The notes: a model not told the origin generated them from the sequence alone. Positions 1 through 9,216 are shown, counted from the first letter of the stretch. The stretch is DNA of 64,000 nt from Gemmatimonadaceae bacterium (GCA_020851035.1 JADZDM010000007.1:123449-187448); one strand, 5' to 3'. Numbers and translations: made by a program.

Positions 1-602
1 GCCTCGAGCACCGCCATGTCGTCGGACGGCTGCGGACTCGCGAGCAGCAGGCCGTCGGCATCCGCCACCAGCGACCGCACGACCTCCGGCCGTGCCGGCG
101 CCGAGGCAATGGTCGCAGAGAAGCCCGAAATGGCAGGATACGAGGCGGTGGGATACGCCGCGCCGGTGGTGCGACCGTTCGGGATCCGTCCCGGCTCCAC
201 GCGCGTGTTCACCCTGGGCGTGAAGCGGTGCCCGTTCGGCATGCCGCCGTTCGGCCCATTGGATGCGGCCGCGCCGTTGCCGTCGGCGCCCGAATAGCGG
301 TCGGGCGTGGGCGGTGCGCCGCCGTTGCCGTGGCCATGCGCCGGCGCCGGTTCGTGCTGCCGCGCGCGGTCCCAGTGTGCCGATGCGGCGGACAGGTCGC
401 CGCGTGCTTCAGCGATGCGCGCGAGCACCATCAGTGCGGGCGCGTGCGAGGGGTGACGTTCGAGGCCGCGCGTCGCGAGGCGCTCGGCGGTCTCGAGGTC
501 GCCCTGTTGCCGCAGTGCCTCGGCCAGGTCCGCGAAGACGAGACTCTGCGGATCGGTCGCAAGCACACTGCTCCAACGGCGGATGTCGTCAGCTGCCGGC
601 AT
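1..602 (-). CDS. TPR protein with possible C-terminal Roadblock domain (partial, 3' end outside window)
   Basis: An open frame of 200 codons starts at an ATG at 602 and runs off the left edge without a stop. Residues 1-95 look like tetratricopeptide repeats (LVFADLAEALRQQGDLETAE, then APALMVLARIAEARGDLSAA). An Asn/Gly/Pro-rich linker follows to about residue 165. The last visible stretch, LVADADGLLLAS, resembles the opening strand of Roadblock/LC7 domains, which bind small Ras-like GTPases in gliding and polarity systems; this is inference from a short segment. The start overlaps the end of the upstream DUF4388 gene by 14 nt, so the two are translationally linked. It is the last visible gene of the long minus-strand unit that contains cheA, cheW, cheY and cheC. 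Confidence 0.72.
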   Translation of the reverse strand, partial: MPAADDIRRWSSVLATDPQSLVFADLAEALRQQGDLETAERLATRGLERHPSHAPALMVLARIAEARGDLSAASAHWDRARQHEPAPAHGHGNGGAPPTPDRYSGADGNGAAASNGPNGGMPNGHRFTPRVNTRVEPGRIPNGRTTGAAYPTASYPAISGFSATIASAPARPEVVRSLVADADGLLLASPQPSDDMAVLE

Positions 603-1731
603 GGGCGGAGATCAGTTCCTGTAATTGCGCCGCAGCGTCGCGTGCGATCCGCACCCGCGCCGCATCGGGCGCCGTTGGTGCTGCTGCAAGATAGTGCTCC
701 CACGCGCTCAGCGCCGCACGGTACTCCCCGCGGCGGGCTGCCACGTAACCGAACTGTTCCTGCGCCTCGGGCAGGAGCGGATCGAGCTGTACCGCAGTCC
801 GCACCTCCTCCGCCCAGTCGTCGGGGCGGCCGAGGCCCAGCAGCGCGCGTCCGGCGAGGACGTGCGCGGCGGCATTCCGCGGCGCATGCCCGATGGCGGT
901 GCGGGCGGCGGCGAGCGCGGCCTCGAAGCGGGACTCGGCCAGCGCCCGGCGCGCCTGCGCGGTGAGCATCGCGACGCCGGCCGTGGCCTCCCCGTCGTCC
1001 CGGGTGGCCCCCTGCGCATCGGTGGTGAGCGCGCCCAGCGCCGACCACCGCGAGATCCAGCGCGCGGTCTCGAACACGCGCATCCCTGCCGCGGAGGCGA
1101 TCTGGCGGATGGTCCGGCATCCGTCCACACAGGAGAGCACCCGCCAGCCGTCGGCGGGCACGGCGAGCTCCCCGTCCCCGTCACAGTCGCAGACCAGCGG
1201 CACCGCGCCCAGCGACCCGATGCGGGCCTCGATCGCCGGCCACTCGTCGCGGCGACGTGCCGCATCGAGGAAGAGCTCCTCCCCGGACAACGTGAGGCTG
1301 GTGGTGGGCTCGAGGGCGCTGGCGGACTCGCCGTCGGTGAAGGAGAACGAGCCCTCGTCGAAGGTGGTGAGCTCGAAGCAGAGGTCGTCGATCAGCCGCC
1401 GCGCGACCGTATCACGCATCCGGGCACTGATGACCCCGGTCTCGACGAGGCCATCGACGAGCGAGCGTGGTGGAGTCTGGCGGCTGGCCCAGGTAGCCGC
1501 CGCGCCGCGATCGTCGGCATCCACGAGTCCGGCGTGCGTGAGCGCCCCGAGCAGCGGTTCGGGCTCGTCGTCCCAGCGCGCCGCCGTGATGGACCCGTCG
1601 AGGAATCGCAGGATCGCCCCGCGCGCGCCGGCCCCGCCGGTCACGCGGAGCGTGCCGGAGCGACGGCCACCGGTCAGCAGCTGGAAGACCTCGGCCAGCC
1701 CGAGGTCGCGAAGTGCCCCCTCGAGTGCCAT
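589..1731 (-). CDS. DUF4388 (PATAN-type) domain protein with C-terminal TPRs
   Basis: A 380-residue protein. The N-terminus, MALEGALRDLGLAEVFQLL followed by SGTLRV and a glycine-rich turn, is the signature of DUF4388/PATAN domains, which occur in bacterial signalling proteins, often near Che and two-component genes. The middle (about 120-230) is an alpha/beta region with two Cys residues in VCDCDGDGE and no recognised fold. Residues about 250-370 form TPR helices (AEEVRTAVQLDPLLPEAQEQ). I chose the ATG at 1731 because the DUF4388 motif begins there and because it overlaps the stop of the upstream TPR gene (TGATG), a usual coupling arrangement. Likely a cytoplasmic protein-interaction element at the output end of the Che module; no enzymatic role is visible. 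Confidence 0.85.
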   Translation of the reverse strand: MALEGALRDLGLAEVFQLLTGGRRSGTLRVTGGAGARGAILRFLDGSITAARWDDEPEPLLGALTHAGLVDADDRGAAATWASRQTPPRSLVDGLVETGVISARMRDTVARRLIDDLCFELTTFDEGSFSFTDGESASALEPTTSLTLSGEELFLDAARRRDEWPAIEARIGSLGAVPLVCDCDGDGELAVPADGWRVLSCVDGCRTIRQIASAAGMRVFETARWISRWSALGALTTDAQGATRDDGEATAGVAMLTAQARRALAESRFEAALAAARTAIGHAPRNAAAHVLAGRALLGLGRPDDWAEEVRTAVQLDPLLPEAQEQFGYVAARRGEYRAALSAWEHYLAAAPTAPDAARVRIARDAAAQLQELISAHAGS

Positions 1732-4223
1732 CAGCCCGTTCCCCGCCGCACGGAATCGATGATCACGGGGGTCTGCGGCACCGCAGCATCGTCGTACTCG
1801 GCGAGCGCGAGCCGCGCCCGTGTCGCCCATCGGTTCTCGCCGTTCGCGCCGCCGCTCCGGGTGGCGACGCGCCAGTGCGCCAGCGCCTCGGACTCGCGGC
1901 CGGCGCGCTGCGCCATGTACCCCTGCAGCGTGCGCACCCCCGCATGGTCCGGTGCAACGGCGGCGGCCCGGGCGATCGCATGCAGCGCCTGCTCCTCACG
2001 ATTCAGCGCGAGCAGCGCCTCCGCGAGCGCCACCAGCAGGTCCGGATCACGGGGATTGGCGCGCAGCGGGCGCACCAGCGCCTGCATGCCGTCGCTGGGC
2101 CGGCCCACATCCACGCGCAGCTCGGCCAGCGCCCGCGCGGCATCGTGGAACGTCGGCACGCTCTCGAGGGCGTGCATCAGCTCCTTCTCCGCCTCGCGGA
2201 CGCGGCCATCCTCGCGCAGCATCGCGGCGAGCGCCACGCGCACCTGCGCCAGGTCCGGGTCGCCGGCCAGGGCCGTGCGCAGCGCGCTCTCGGCATGCCG
2301 CATGACGACGGACGCCGGCGGCATCGGCGCCACCGCCTGCGCGCTGTGCGCCGTGCGCGGCGCCGGCTCCATGATCGCGAGCTGCGGCCCCGTGACACGG
2401 CGCAGCGGGATCACCGGCGTGCCGTGCGTGACACGCATCGAGACAGGGGTGCCGCCGCGGCGCAGGGCCACCCAGGCCCCGAGTGGCGTGCGGGAGCGAG
2501 TGGTATGTGGTGCCTGGCGGGCCTCGGCGGACTCGCGGATGGCGGCCCGCATCGGCGTGACCGGGGTCTGCGAGTGCAGGATCACGCTGTGCTCGGCGGT
2601 GTTCGCGGCCTTCCGCCCACCGCTGAGGAGCATCAGCGCCATCGCGTCGCCATTCATCGCATCATTGACGACGACTTCCAGCGCCGCCTCGGGCAGCTCC
2701 GGGTCGAGCGCCATCACGAACCGGAACGGCGCGAACTCCCCCTCGAACGCCATCGCACGCTTCATGGCGCGCACGCCGTCCTGGTAACGCCCGAGTTGCG
2801 ACAGCGTGAAGGCCAGGTGGTAGGCGGCGTCGATCAGCTCGGGGGCGAGCGCCACCGCACGCTCGAAGGCGCTGCATGCCTCGTTCAGGCGCCGCAACTC
2901 GTTGAAGGCGACGCCGACGCCGATCCAGGCGCGCGCGTTCTGGGGATCGGCCTCGGTGACACGCCGGAAGCCCTCCAGGCACTCGGCGTGGCGGCCGAGC
3001 TGGCGCATCACCCAGGCGGCGTTGAGGCGGGCGGCGAGTTCCACGCGCGCCGAGCCTCGCACGCGCTGCAGCGCGGCGAGTGCCTCCACCGGGTGCTGCT
3101 CCAGCGCCTCGATGATGCCGAGGATGAGATGCGCGCTGCCGCTGAAGACATCGCAGAGCAGCGCCTCGCCGACGGTCGCCCGTGCGGTGACGAGATCGTC
3201 GGCGAGGACCAGCATCGCGGCGCGCATCACGCGCGGCGCGCAGGCGCCAGGCATCGCCTCGGCGGCCCGCTCCCAGGCGGCGGCGGCGAGCGCCCACTCG
3301 CGGCGCAGGAGGCGTGTCTCGCCGACGGCGGCGTGCACCTGCGCGGCCGGCTCGCCGCGCGCGAGTGCCGTCTCGAACTCGGCCAGCGCCTGGTCGTGGT
3401 ACCCCGTGTTGCGATAGGCGATGCCGAGGGTGAGGTGCGCGCGACCGTCGGACGAACCCACCACGCGCGCGGCGGGCTTGGGCGGCCGCGCATCGAGCGT
3501 GAGGTGCATGTCCACGCGCGCCAGGTTCGGGTCGAGCTGCAGCGCGCGCTGCGCCGCCGCCTGTGCGGCATCCAGCTGGCCGAGGTCCCCGAGCACGAAC
3601 GCGAGCAGGTGCTGCGGCCAGGCCGCCGACTCGTCGATCGCGAGGGCGCGCTCGAGCGCGGCGCGCGCCGCCTCGGTGCGCCCGCGACGGTAGAGGATCT
3701 CGCCGGCCAGGGCGTGCAGCGACACGTCGAGCGGCTCGAGGCCCAGGGCCCGCTCGAGCCAGGCGGACGCGCGATCCGGGTAGCCCAGCGCCTGCTCGAC
3801 GAGGGCCATCTCGCGCAGCGCGGCGAGGTCGTCGGGGGCACGGTCGAGCAGGTCGCCGAGCACCCTCGCGGCGTCGGCGGGGCGCCCGATGCGGGCGTGC
3901 CACTTGCCCAGGGCGAGGGCGGTGGCGGCGTCGTCTGGCGCCACACGCAGCCGGTCGGTGAGCTGCTGCACGCGCTCGGCATCCACCGGCGTGCGCTGCG
4001 CGAGCTGCTGCAGGTTCTGCTGCGCCAGCGACATGCGGGCATCGACGTCGAGCGCGCGCTCGAAGCAGGCGGCGGCGTCCAGCGCCAGGCCGCGCCGGGC
4101 CAGCATGACGCCGCAGTTGTTCTGCGCACCCGCGTTCGCCACCGGCACGCGGCGCGCGATCGCACGGAGGCGATCCGCCTCGCGGATCGAGACCGTCGGC
4201 TGGGACAGGGGCGTCATCGACAT
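1731..4223 (-). CDS. Large tetratricopeptide-repeat protein
   Basis: An 830-residue protein made almost wholly of TPR-like helix pairs (for example ALDAAACFERALDVDARM, ALALGKWHARIGRPADAARV, AWPQHLLAFVLGDLGQLDAA). A non-repeat segment near residues 560-640 (VILHSQTPVTPMRAAIRE and following, rich in Arg, Pro and Thr) splits the array into a long N-terminal and a shorter C-terminal block. There is no signal peptide or membrane segment, so it is probably a cytoplasmic scaffold. The ATG at 4223 lies 22 nt after cheC; a second in-frame ATG at 4217 is equally possible. Its stop overlaps the ATG of the DUF4388 gene. Function is not assignable beyond a role linked to the neighbouring Che proteins. Confidence 0.85.
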   Translation of the reverse strand: MSMTPLSQPTVSIREADRLRAIARRVPVANAGAQNNCGVMLARRGLALDAAACFERALDVDARMSLAQQNLQQLAQRTPVDAERVQQLTDRLRVAPDDAATALALGKWHARIGRPADAARVLGDLLDRAPDDLAALREMALVEQALGYPDRASAWLERALGLEPLDVSLHALAGEILYRRGRTEAARAALERALAIDESAAWPQHLLAFVLGDLGQLDAAQAAAQRALQLDPNLARVDMHLTLDARPPKPAARVVGSSDGRAHLTLGIAYRNTGYHDQALAEFETALARGEPAAQVHAAVGETRLLRREWALAAAAWERAAEAMPGACAPRVMRAAMLVLADDLVTARATVGEALLCDVFSGSAHLILGIIEALEQHPVEALAALQRVRGSARVELAARLNAAWVMRQLGRHAECLEGFRRVTEADPQNARAWIGVGVAFNELRRLNEACSAFERAVALAPELIDAAYHLAFTLSQLGRYQDGVRAMKRAMAFEGEFAPFRFVMALDPELPEAALEVVVNDAMNGDAMALMLLSGGRKAANTAEHSVILHSQTPVTPMRAAIRESAEARQAPHTTRSRTPLGAWVALRRGGTPVSMRVTHGTPVIPLRRVTGPQLAIMEPAPRTAHSAQAVAPMPPASVVMRHAESALRTALAGDPDLAQVRVALAAMLREDGRVREAEKELMHALESVPTFHDAARALAELRVDVGRPSDGMQALVRPLRANPRDPDLLVALAEALLALNREEQALHAIARAAAVAPDHAGVRTLQGYMAQRAGRESEALAHWRVATRSGGANGENRWATRARLALAEYDDAAVPQTPVIIDSVRRGTG

Positions 4224-4245
4224 GGTGGCGGGGCGGCTGGCGCGC

Positions 4246-4878
4246 TCAGGCGAGGTGCACGGCGTGCAGGATCCGCTGCAGCGACCCGTCATCGGGCAGG
4301 AGCAGGAAGAACCCGCGGAGTGCCTGGCCATCGTCCCGCATCTGGAACTCGCTCTCGACGCAGAAGACGAAGTCGCTTCCGTCGCCGCACTGGAGGAAGG
4401 CGGCGCTGAGCACCGCGCGCGCCGCCGCCACCGAGAGTGTCGGCGGCGAGGGCAGCAGCATGAGGTGCATGAACTCGGCGAGCGCGTTGAGGTAGGCGCC
4501 ACTGAGGATGTTGCCGCACTCGGCGAGCGCGCTCTGCTCGAGGGCGTCAATCCGCGACGACGAACCGCGCGGCCGGTGCAGCATCAGCTCGGCCAGCCGG
4601 CAGGCGACCGGCTCGGCGAAGACCAGCAGCGAGCGGCCGGTGAGGTCGCCCAGCATGCGGAGCTGCACCACCGCCACCGCGGCGGCGGGATCCGACACCA
4701 CGTGGCCCGGCACCTCGTCCAGCCGCGCCAGCGCGATGGTCGGCACGTTGATCATGATCGGCTGCCCGATGAGCGTGGACAGCGCCGTGGCCGCGTGTCC
4801 GGCCCCGATGTTCGCCACCTCGCGCAACGCGTCGAGTTGCTCGGGCTTCAGGCTGCGCACGTCTCGGAGAGCCAGCAT
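4246..4878 (-). CDS. cheC: CheC-family CheY-P phosphatase
   Basis: A 210-residue protein with the duplicated CheC active-site signature: D16-x3-E20-x2-N23 in DALREVANIG, and S116-x3-E120-x2-N123 in SALAECGNI. CheC and CheX proteins remove phosphate from phosphorylated CheY, resetting the response. Both active-site pairs look intact, which suggests real phosphatase activity rather than a purely structural CheC. The ATG overlaps the stop of cheA by one base (TGATG), so expression is tied to the kinase. The gene is cytoplasmic and belongs to the che part of the long minus-strand operon. Confidence 0.92.
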   Translation of the reverse strand: MLALRDVRSLKPEQLDALREVANIGAGHAATALSTLIGQPIMINVPTIALARLDEVPGHVVSDPAAAVAVVQLRMLGDLTGRSLLVFAEPVACRLAELMLHRPRGSSSRIDALEQSALAECGNILSGAYLNALAEFMHLMLLPSPPTLSVAAARAVLSAAFLQCGDGSDFVFCVESEFQMRDDGQALRGFFLLLPDDGSLQRILHAVHLA

Positions 4879-6746
4879 CAGGGCAGCGAGTTGATGTCGA
4901 GGATGAGCGACGGCGTGCCGTCGGGGAGGATCGTGCCGCCGCTGAACAGCGTGGCCGCACCGCGCACGCGCTGCAGCGGCTTGACGACGATCTCCTGCTG
5001 GGCGAGGCAGGCATCCACCCGCAACGCAACGCGCCCGGTGGCTCCCTCGAGGACGACCAGATGGCCGGAAACGTCAACTGCCGGCGGGAGGCCGAGATGT
5101 GAGCGCAGGCTCACGGTGCGGGCGCGGTCTCCACCGCCGGCCGTGGCGTCCGCCCCGCCCAGCGCGCCGCCGTCCGGCGTGGCGAGCTGCGTGGAGTGCA
5201 CGAGCGTGAGCGGGATGGCATACACCTCCGACGCGACCCGCACCAGCAGGGCACGCAGCATCGCCACGCTGAGCGGCAGGCGGAGGGTGATCGCGGTGCC
5301 GTCACCTCTCGCGGTGACGAGGTCGATGCGTCCGCCGAGCGCCTGCACGCGGGCGAGCACGGCATCCATGCCCACGCCGCGACCGGAGAGCGTGGTGACG
5401 CTGCCGGCGGTGCTCAGCCCCGGCCGCGCGAGGAGCTGGAGCAATGCGCCGTCGTCGTGCACGAGCCGTGCAGCGTCGGCGACCCCCTGCCCCGCCGCGG
5501 CGGCCGCGACGCCGGCACGATCGACGCCGGCACCGTCGTCGGCGACCGTCACGGCGACCATCGCGCCATCGCGGACCGCGCGCACGACCACGCGGCCACG
5601 CGCGGGCTTGCCCACGGCGCGGCGCACGGCGGGCTGCTCGATGCCATGGTCGACGGCGTTGCGCAGGAGGTGCAGCAGCGGCTCACCGAGTTCGTCGAGC
5701 AGCGAGCGATCGACCTCCAGTTCCCGCCCCTCGATCACGAGCTCGACGTCCTTGCCGAGGGCCGCAGCGGTCTCGCGCACGTGCCGGGGAAAGCGATCGA
5801 GCACCTGGGCCAGCGGCACCAGCCGGCTCGAGAGGATCGCGTCGCGCAGCTGCATCACCAGGCGCGAGGTGTCCTCGAGGGCACCGCGCACCGCGTCATC
5901 GGCGGTGGGCTGCGCGGCGCGCAGCAACCGGTCGCGCGCGAGAACGAGCTCGCCGACCAGGTCGAGCAGGGTGTCGAGGCGCTGCGCGGGGATGCGAACC
6001 GTGCGCGCCGCGGCCGCGACGGGCGCGGTGGCGGGTGCGGCCCCTTCATGCGCCACGTGGCAGCCGGCGATGTCGCCGGCCCCGCGCACGGCCTGCTCGA
6101 TCGCGACGGCGTCACCGCCGGCGCCAAGCCACACGGTGATCGCGCCGTCCCATCCGTCGGCACAACGCGCGTCACTGTCGGGCAGCACCTGCAGCACGGG
6201 CGCGACGGCTGCCAGGCGACGCAACACGACCGCGGCGCGGGCCGACGGGATGGCGGTGTCGGCGGCGAGCTGTGCTTGCACCCGCCACTGCGCGCCGGCA
6301 GCGGCCGCGGTGGCCTGTCGCACCGCGCGGGCCGCCCCCTGGCGTCCGGCGTCCGCCGCCGGCTGCGCGACGCGGGCCGCGAGCGCGGTGAGTCGCGCGG
6401 CGTGAGCCGCGAGCAGCGGCGGTTCCGGCTGCCGTGACTCGGCGGCGTCGAGCGCGAGGCGCAGCCCGTTGGCGAGGTCGACCAGCGCGGCGGGCGTGTC
6501 GCCGTCCGCCGTGCCGGCTTCGCGGGCGGCGGTGAGGAGGGTCTCGCCGGCGTGCAGCGCGTCGGTGCACTGGTGCAGGCCGACAGTGGCACACATGCCC
6601 TTGAGCGAGTGCAGTGACCGGAACACCGCATCGCGTGCGGGCGCCGATGCGGGGGCGCGCTCGAGCACCAGCAGCTCCGCCTCCACGCGTGCGAGCAACT
6701 CGCGCCCTTCCGCGAGGAAGAGCGAGAGGAGTCGATGCGGTTCCAT
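4878..6746 (-). CDS. cheA: Chemotaxis-type histidine kinase CheA
   Basis: A 622-residue kinase with the CheA domain order. An HPt domain covers residues 1-110 with phospho-acceptor H46 in SLHSLKGM. A region near 160-250 resembles the P2 CheY-binding domain. The dimerisation helices start at RLDTLLDLVGELVLARDRL. The HATPase domain has the N-box HLLRNAVDHGIE, the G1 box DDGAGVD and the G2 box GRGVGMDAV. A CheW-like P5 domain ends the protein. It phosphorylates CheY and couples to receptors through CheW. It lies 33 nt after cheY and overlaps cheC. All catalytic boxes are present. No receptor, cheR or cheB is nearby, so the input is unknown. Confidence 0.96.
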   Translation of the reverse strand: MEPHRLLSLFLAEGRELLARVEAELLVLERAPASAPARDAVFRSLHSLKGMCATVGLHQCTDALHAGETLLTAAREAGTADGDTPAALVDLANGLRLALDAAESRQPEPPLLAAHAARLTALAARVAQPAADAGRQGAARAVRQATAAAAGAQWRVQAQLAADTAIPSARAAVVLRRLAAVAPVLQVLPDSDARCADGWDGAITVWLGAGGDAVAIEQAVRGAGDIAGCHVAHEGAAPATAPVAAAARTVRIPAQRLDTLLDLVGELVLARDRLLRAAQPTADDAVRGALEDTSRLVMQLRDAILSSRLVPLAQVLDRFPRHVRETAAALGKDVELVIEGRELEVDRSLLDELGEPLLHLLRNAVDHGIEQPAVRRAVGKPARGRVVVRAVRDGAMVAVTVADDGAGVDRAGVAAAAAGQGVADAARLVHDDGALLQLLARPGLSTAGSVTTLSGRGVGMDAVLARVQALGGRIDLVTARGDGTAITLRLPLSVAMLRALLVRVASEVYAIPLTLVHSTQLATPDGGALGGADATAGGGDRARTVSLRSHLGLPPAVDVSGHLVVLEGATGRVALRVDACLAQQEIVVKPLQRVRGAATLFSGGTILPDGTPSLILDINSLP

Positions 6747-6779
6747 CGGGGTGCGGGCGCGGGTGGGCGCGCGGCGGCG

Positions 6780-7142
6780 TCAGCCCAGCACGCGCTGCAC
6801 GGCCTCGATCACGCGGTTGGGCTGGAACGGCTTCACGACGAAGTCGGAGGCGCCGGCCTGCAGTGCCTCGTTGACGAGCGACTGCTGTCCCATGGCGCTG
6901 CACATGACGACCTTCGCGGTCGGATCGAAGGTCGTGATCTCGCGCACGGCATCGATGCCCCCCATGCCGGGCATGACGATGTCCATGGTGACGAGGTCCG
7001 GGCGGAGCGCCTTGTACTGCGCGACGGCCTGTGCGCCGGTCTCGGCCTGGCCGCAGACGGAGAAGCCGGCCTGCTCGAGGATGTCGCCGACGAGGGTGCG
7101 CATGAAGAGTGCGTCGTCGCAGACCAGAACCCGATGACTCAT
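6780..7142 (-). CDS. cheY: CheY-like single-domain response regulator
   Basis: A 120-residue receiver domain with nothing attached. The acidic pair is D9/D10, the phospho-acceptor is D54 in TMDIVMPGMGG, the switch Ser is S82 (residue 81 is Cys) and the conserved Lys is K104 in VVKPF. All catalytic residues are therefore present. It should be phosphorylated by the adjacent CheA and dephosphorylated by CheC. With no output domain it must act by binding a target such as a motor, pilus or scaffold protein. The ATG at 7142 is 39 nt past the cheW stop. Family identity is firm; the target is not visible. Confidence 0.95.
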   Translation of the reverse strand: MSHRVLVCDDALFMRTLVGDILEQAGFSVCGQAETGAQAVAQYKALRPDLVTMDIVMPGMGGIDAVREITTFDPTAKVVMCSAMGQQSLVNEALQAGASDFVVKPFQPNRVIEAVQRVLG

Positions 7143-7181
7143 GTGTTGATCCCTGGGCGAGCCGCGCGGCGTCGCGCGGCG

Positions 7182-7673
7182 TTACTGGAGCAGGAAGTCG
7201 TCGGCCAGCGCCGCCACGTCGAGGAGTGGCAGCGTGGTCCCGTCAACACAGACCCGGTGGGCGGGGCCGGCGAAGGCGTCCGGAGCGGCGCCCGGGGGCG
7301 CGTCGGCGGTGCGCAGGCGCGGCAGGGCGTCCACCGCGAGTGCGAACCGTCGTCCGTCGAGGTCGAACAGCACCACCCATCCTGGGGGGGTGGCGGGGCC
7401 GGCGCCGAGCAGGATTCCGAGATCGACGAGCGGGACGAGCGTGCCCCGCACATTGACTACTCCGCAGACGAACTCAGCCGCGCCGGGCAACCGGATGGCG
7501 GCGGTGCGGGGACAGACCTCGCGCGCGCCGGAGGCCAGGATCGCCGCGCACTGTCCCCCGCCTTGCACCAGCATCACCCGCGGTCCGTCGGCGACGGGGT
7601 CCGCCCGTCCCGTCGTGGCAGCGTCAGGCGTGGTGCTCGTCGGCGTCGGGGGAAGCGGCGTGGTCGTCGGCAT
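7182..7673 (-). CDS. cheW: CheW-like coupling protein
   Basis: A protein of about 163 residues ending in a CheW domain, with core features CGVVNVRGTLVPLVDLGILL and RFALAVDALPRL. CheW joins CheA to receptors. From the ATG at 7673 there is a Thr/Pro-rich leader of about 30 residues and the gene overlaps the end of rluD by 50 nt. A second ATG at 7574 would give a shorter protein beginning MLVQGGG, close to the domain start, and remove the overlap. The choice is open. The domain is somewhat shorter and more divergent than typical CheW. It precedes cheY by 39 nt in the same direction. Confidence 0.82.
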   Translation of the reverse strand: MPTTTPLPPTPTSTTPDAATTGRADPVADGPRVMLVQGGGQCAAILASGAREVCPRTAAIRLPGAAEFVCGVVNVRGTLVPLVDLGILLGAGPATPPGWVVLFDLDGRRFALAVDALPRLRTADAPPGAAPDAFAGPAHRVCVDGTTLPLLDVAALADDFLLQ

Positions 7674-8658
7674 CACTGGCGTGGAACCCGTAGAGGTCGA
7701 GCAGATCGGCGCCCGGATCGGGCTGGTGCGTGCCGGCGACGGCGCGCGCTGCGGCCTCCATGTCCGGCGGCAGCGGGGCCCGGAAGGCCATCGGCGCGCC
7801 GGTGATCGGGTGCACGAGGCGGAGGGAGGCCGCGTGCAGGGCATGACGCCCCGGCGGCAGGCCGGTCACGCGGCGTCCGCCGCCGCCGCCGTAGGTGTCG
7901 TCGCCCATGACCGGGTGGCCGATGGACGAGAGGTGGACGCGGATCTGGTGGGTGCGGCCGGAGTGGAGCTTGCAGCGGAGCAGGTCGCCGCCGTCGAAGC
8001 GCGCGAGACGGTCGACGTCGGTGCGGGCAGGCTTGCCAGTGGGGACGATGGCCATGCGATGCCGGTTGTTCGGATCGCGGCCGATGTGGCCCTCGATGGT
8101 GACGCGCTCCTCGCGCAAGTGGCCCCAGACGAGGGCGGCATAGCGGCGATCGATGCGGCGGGCGGCGAGGGCGGCGGAGAGGAGGCGGTGGGTACGGTCG
8201 GTCTTGGCGACGAGCATGAGGCCCGACGTTTCCTTGTCGAGGCGGTGGACGATGCCGGCGCGTTCGTCGCCGCCCTCGGACGAGAGGTCGCCGCCGCGGC
8301 CGACGAGTGCGTGGACGAGGGTGCCGGTCCAGTTGCCGGGGGCGGGGTGGACGACCATGCCGGCGGCCTTGTCGATGACGAGGAGGTGCTCGTCCTCGAA
8401 CACGACGGTGATCGGGAGCGCTTCCCCGACGATGTCGATGCCGCGTGGTGCCGGGATGGTGACGCTGACTTGCTGGGAAGCTGTCGGCCGGAAGCCGGCC
8501 TTCTCGCGCACGGCATCCACCAGCACGTGGCCGTTGGCGATGAGGGTCGCGGCCTGGGTGCGGGAGAGGTCGGCGGCGGCGGCGACGAGCAGGTCGAGCC
8601 GCTGCCCGTCTCCCGCCGCGAGGAACGACAGCGTGCGCGGGACTTCACGGGAGCTCAT
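7624..8658 (-). CDS. rluD: RluD-family 23S rRNA pseudouridine synthase
   Basis: A 344-residue protein with an N-terminal S4 RNA-binding domain (residues about 15-75) and an RluA/RluD catalytic domain carrying HRLDKETSG with catalytic D141. Further motifs are RYAALVWG, SGRTHQIRVHL and GDDTYGG. Such enzymes isomerise specific uridines of 23S rRNA. The C-terminus has an acidic, His-rich tail that overlaps cheW. The ATG at 8658 lies 18 nt after lspA; the lspA-rluD pairing is common in bacteria. Subgroup RluD is favoured by the S4 domain and length, but the exact target uridines cannot be read from sequence. Confidence 0.92.
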   Translation of the reverse strand: MSSREVPRTLSFLAAGDGQRLDLLVAAAADLSRTQAATLIANGHVLVDAVREKAGFRPTASQQVSVTIPAPRGIDIVGEALPITVVFEDEHLLVIDKAAGMVVHPAPGNWTGTLVHALVGRGGDLSSEGGDERAGIVHRLDKETSGLMLVAKTDRTHRLLSAALAARRIDRRYAALVWGHLREERVTIEGHIGRDPNNRHRMAIVPTGKPARTDVDRLARFDGGDLLRCKLHSGRTHQIRVHLSSIGHPVMGDDTYGGGGGRRVTGLPPGRHALHAASLRLVHPITGAPMAFRAPLPPDMEAAARAVAGTHQPDPGADLLDLYGFHASDADDHAASPDADEHHA

Positions 8659-8676
8659 GCGGTGACCGGAGGGCGC

Positions 8677-9216
8677 TCAGCGCGCCGAGTGTGCGTCGCT
8701 GGCGCCGGAGGCGGCAGTGGCAGCCTGGGCCGCGACGCGATCTTCGCGCCAGAGGACCCAGGCCAGAAGGATGGCGCCGCAGCTCACGCCGATGTCCGCC
8801 ACGTTGAACGTCGGCCAGCGGTGATCGCCGATGCCGACGTCGATGAAGTCCACCACACCCTGCCCCGAGCGCAGCCGGTCCACCAGGTTGCCGCAGGCGC
8901 CGCCGAGGATCATGCCGAGCGAGACCAGCTTCGGGGTGTCGCCGTCGGCGGTGCCGCGGTACATGCGCGTGAGGATCACCACGGCGCCGATCGTGAGCGC
9001 GGTGAAGATCCAGCGGGAGAAGTCGCCGAGGTGCAGGCCGAAGGCGGCGCCCCGGTTGTAGAGCAGCGTGAAGGTGAGGACATCGCCGAGCACCTCGTGC
9101 CGCGTGTGCACCGGCGCCAGCGAGGAGACGGCCCACCACTTCGTCACCACGTCGACGAGGAGGAAGCCCGCGGCGATCGGCCAGAAGAGCCGCGCGTTGG
9201 CGCTACTTCTTGCCAT
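8677..9216 (-). CDS. lspA: Lipoprotein signal peptidase (signal peptidase II)
   Basis: A 179-residue inner-membrane aspartic protease with four predicted membrane segments. The two catalytic Asp lie in the conserved blocks GNLVDRL and FNVADIGVS; NRGAAFG is the third family block. LspA cleaves prolipoproteins just before the lipidated Cys, and the window encodes many lipobox proteins as substrates. I start at the ATG at 9216 (MARSSANARLF), which overlaps the end of the dksA-like gene by 14 nt; longer versions reach into that gene. The C-terminal 20 residues are an Ala/Ser-rich tail. Placement beside ileS and rluD is a widely conserved order. Confidence 0.95.
   Translation of the reverse strand: MARSSANARLFWPIAAGFLLVDVVTKWWAVSSLAPVHTRHEVLGDVLTFTLLYNRGAAFGLHLGDFSRWIFTALTIGAVVILTRMYRGTADGDTPKLVSLGMILGGACGNLVDRLRSGQGVVDFIDVGIGDHRWPTFNVADIGVSCGAILLAWVLWREDRVAAQAATAASGASDAHSAR

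Noticed and set aside
1713..4409. Long plus-strand frame opposite the TPR gene
   Set aside because: It is the antisense shadow of the TPR and cheC genes; composition is Arg/Gly/His-rich and shows no domain.
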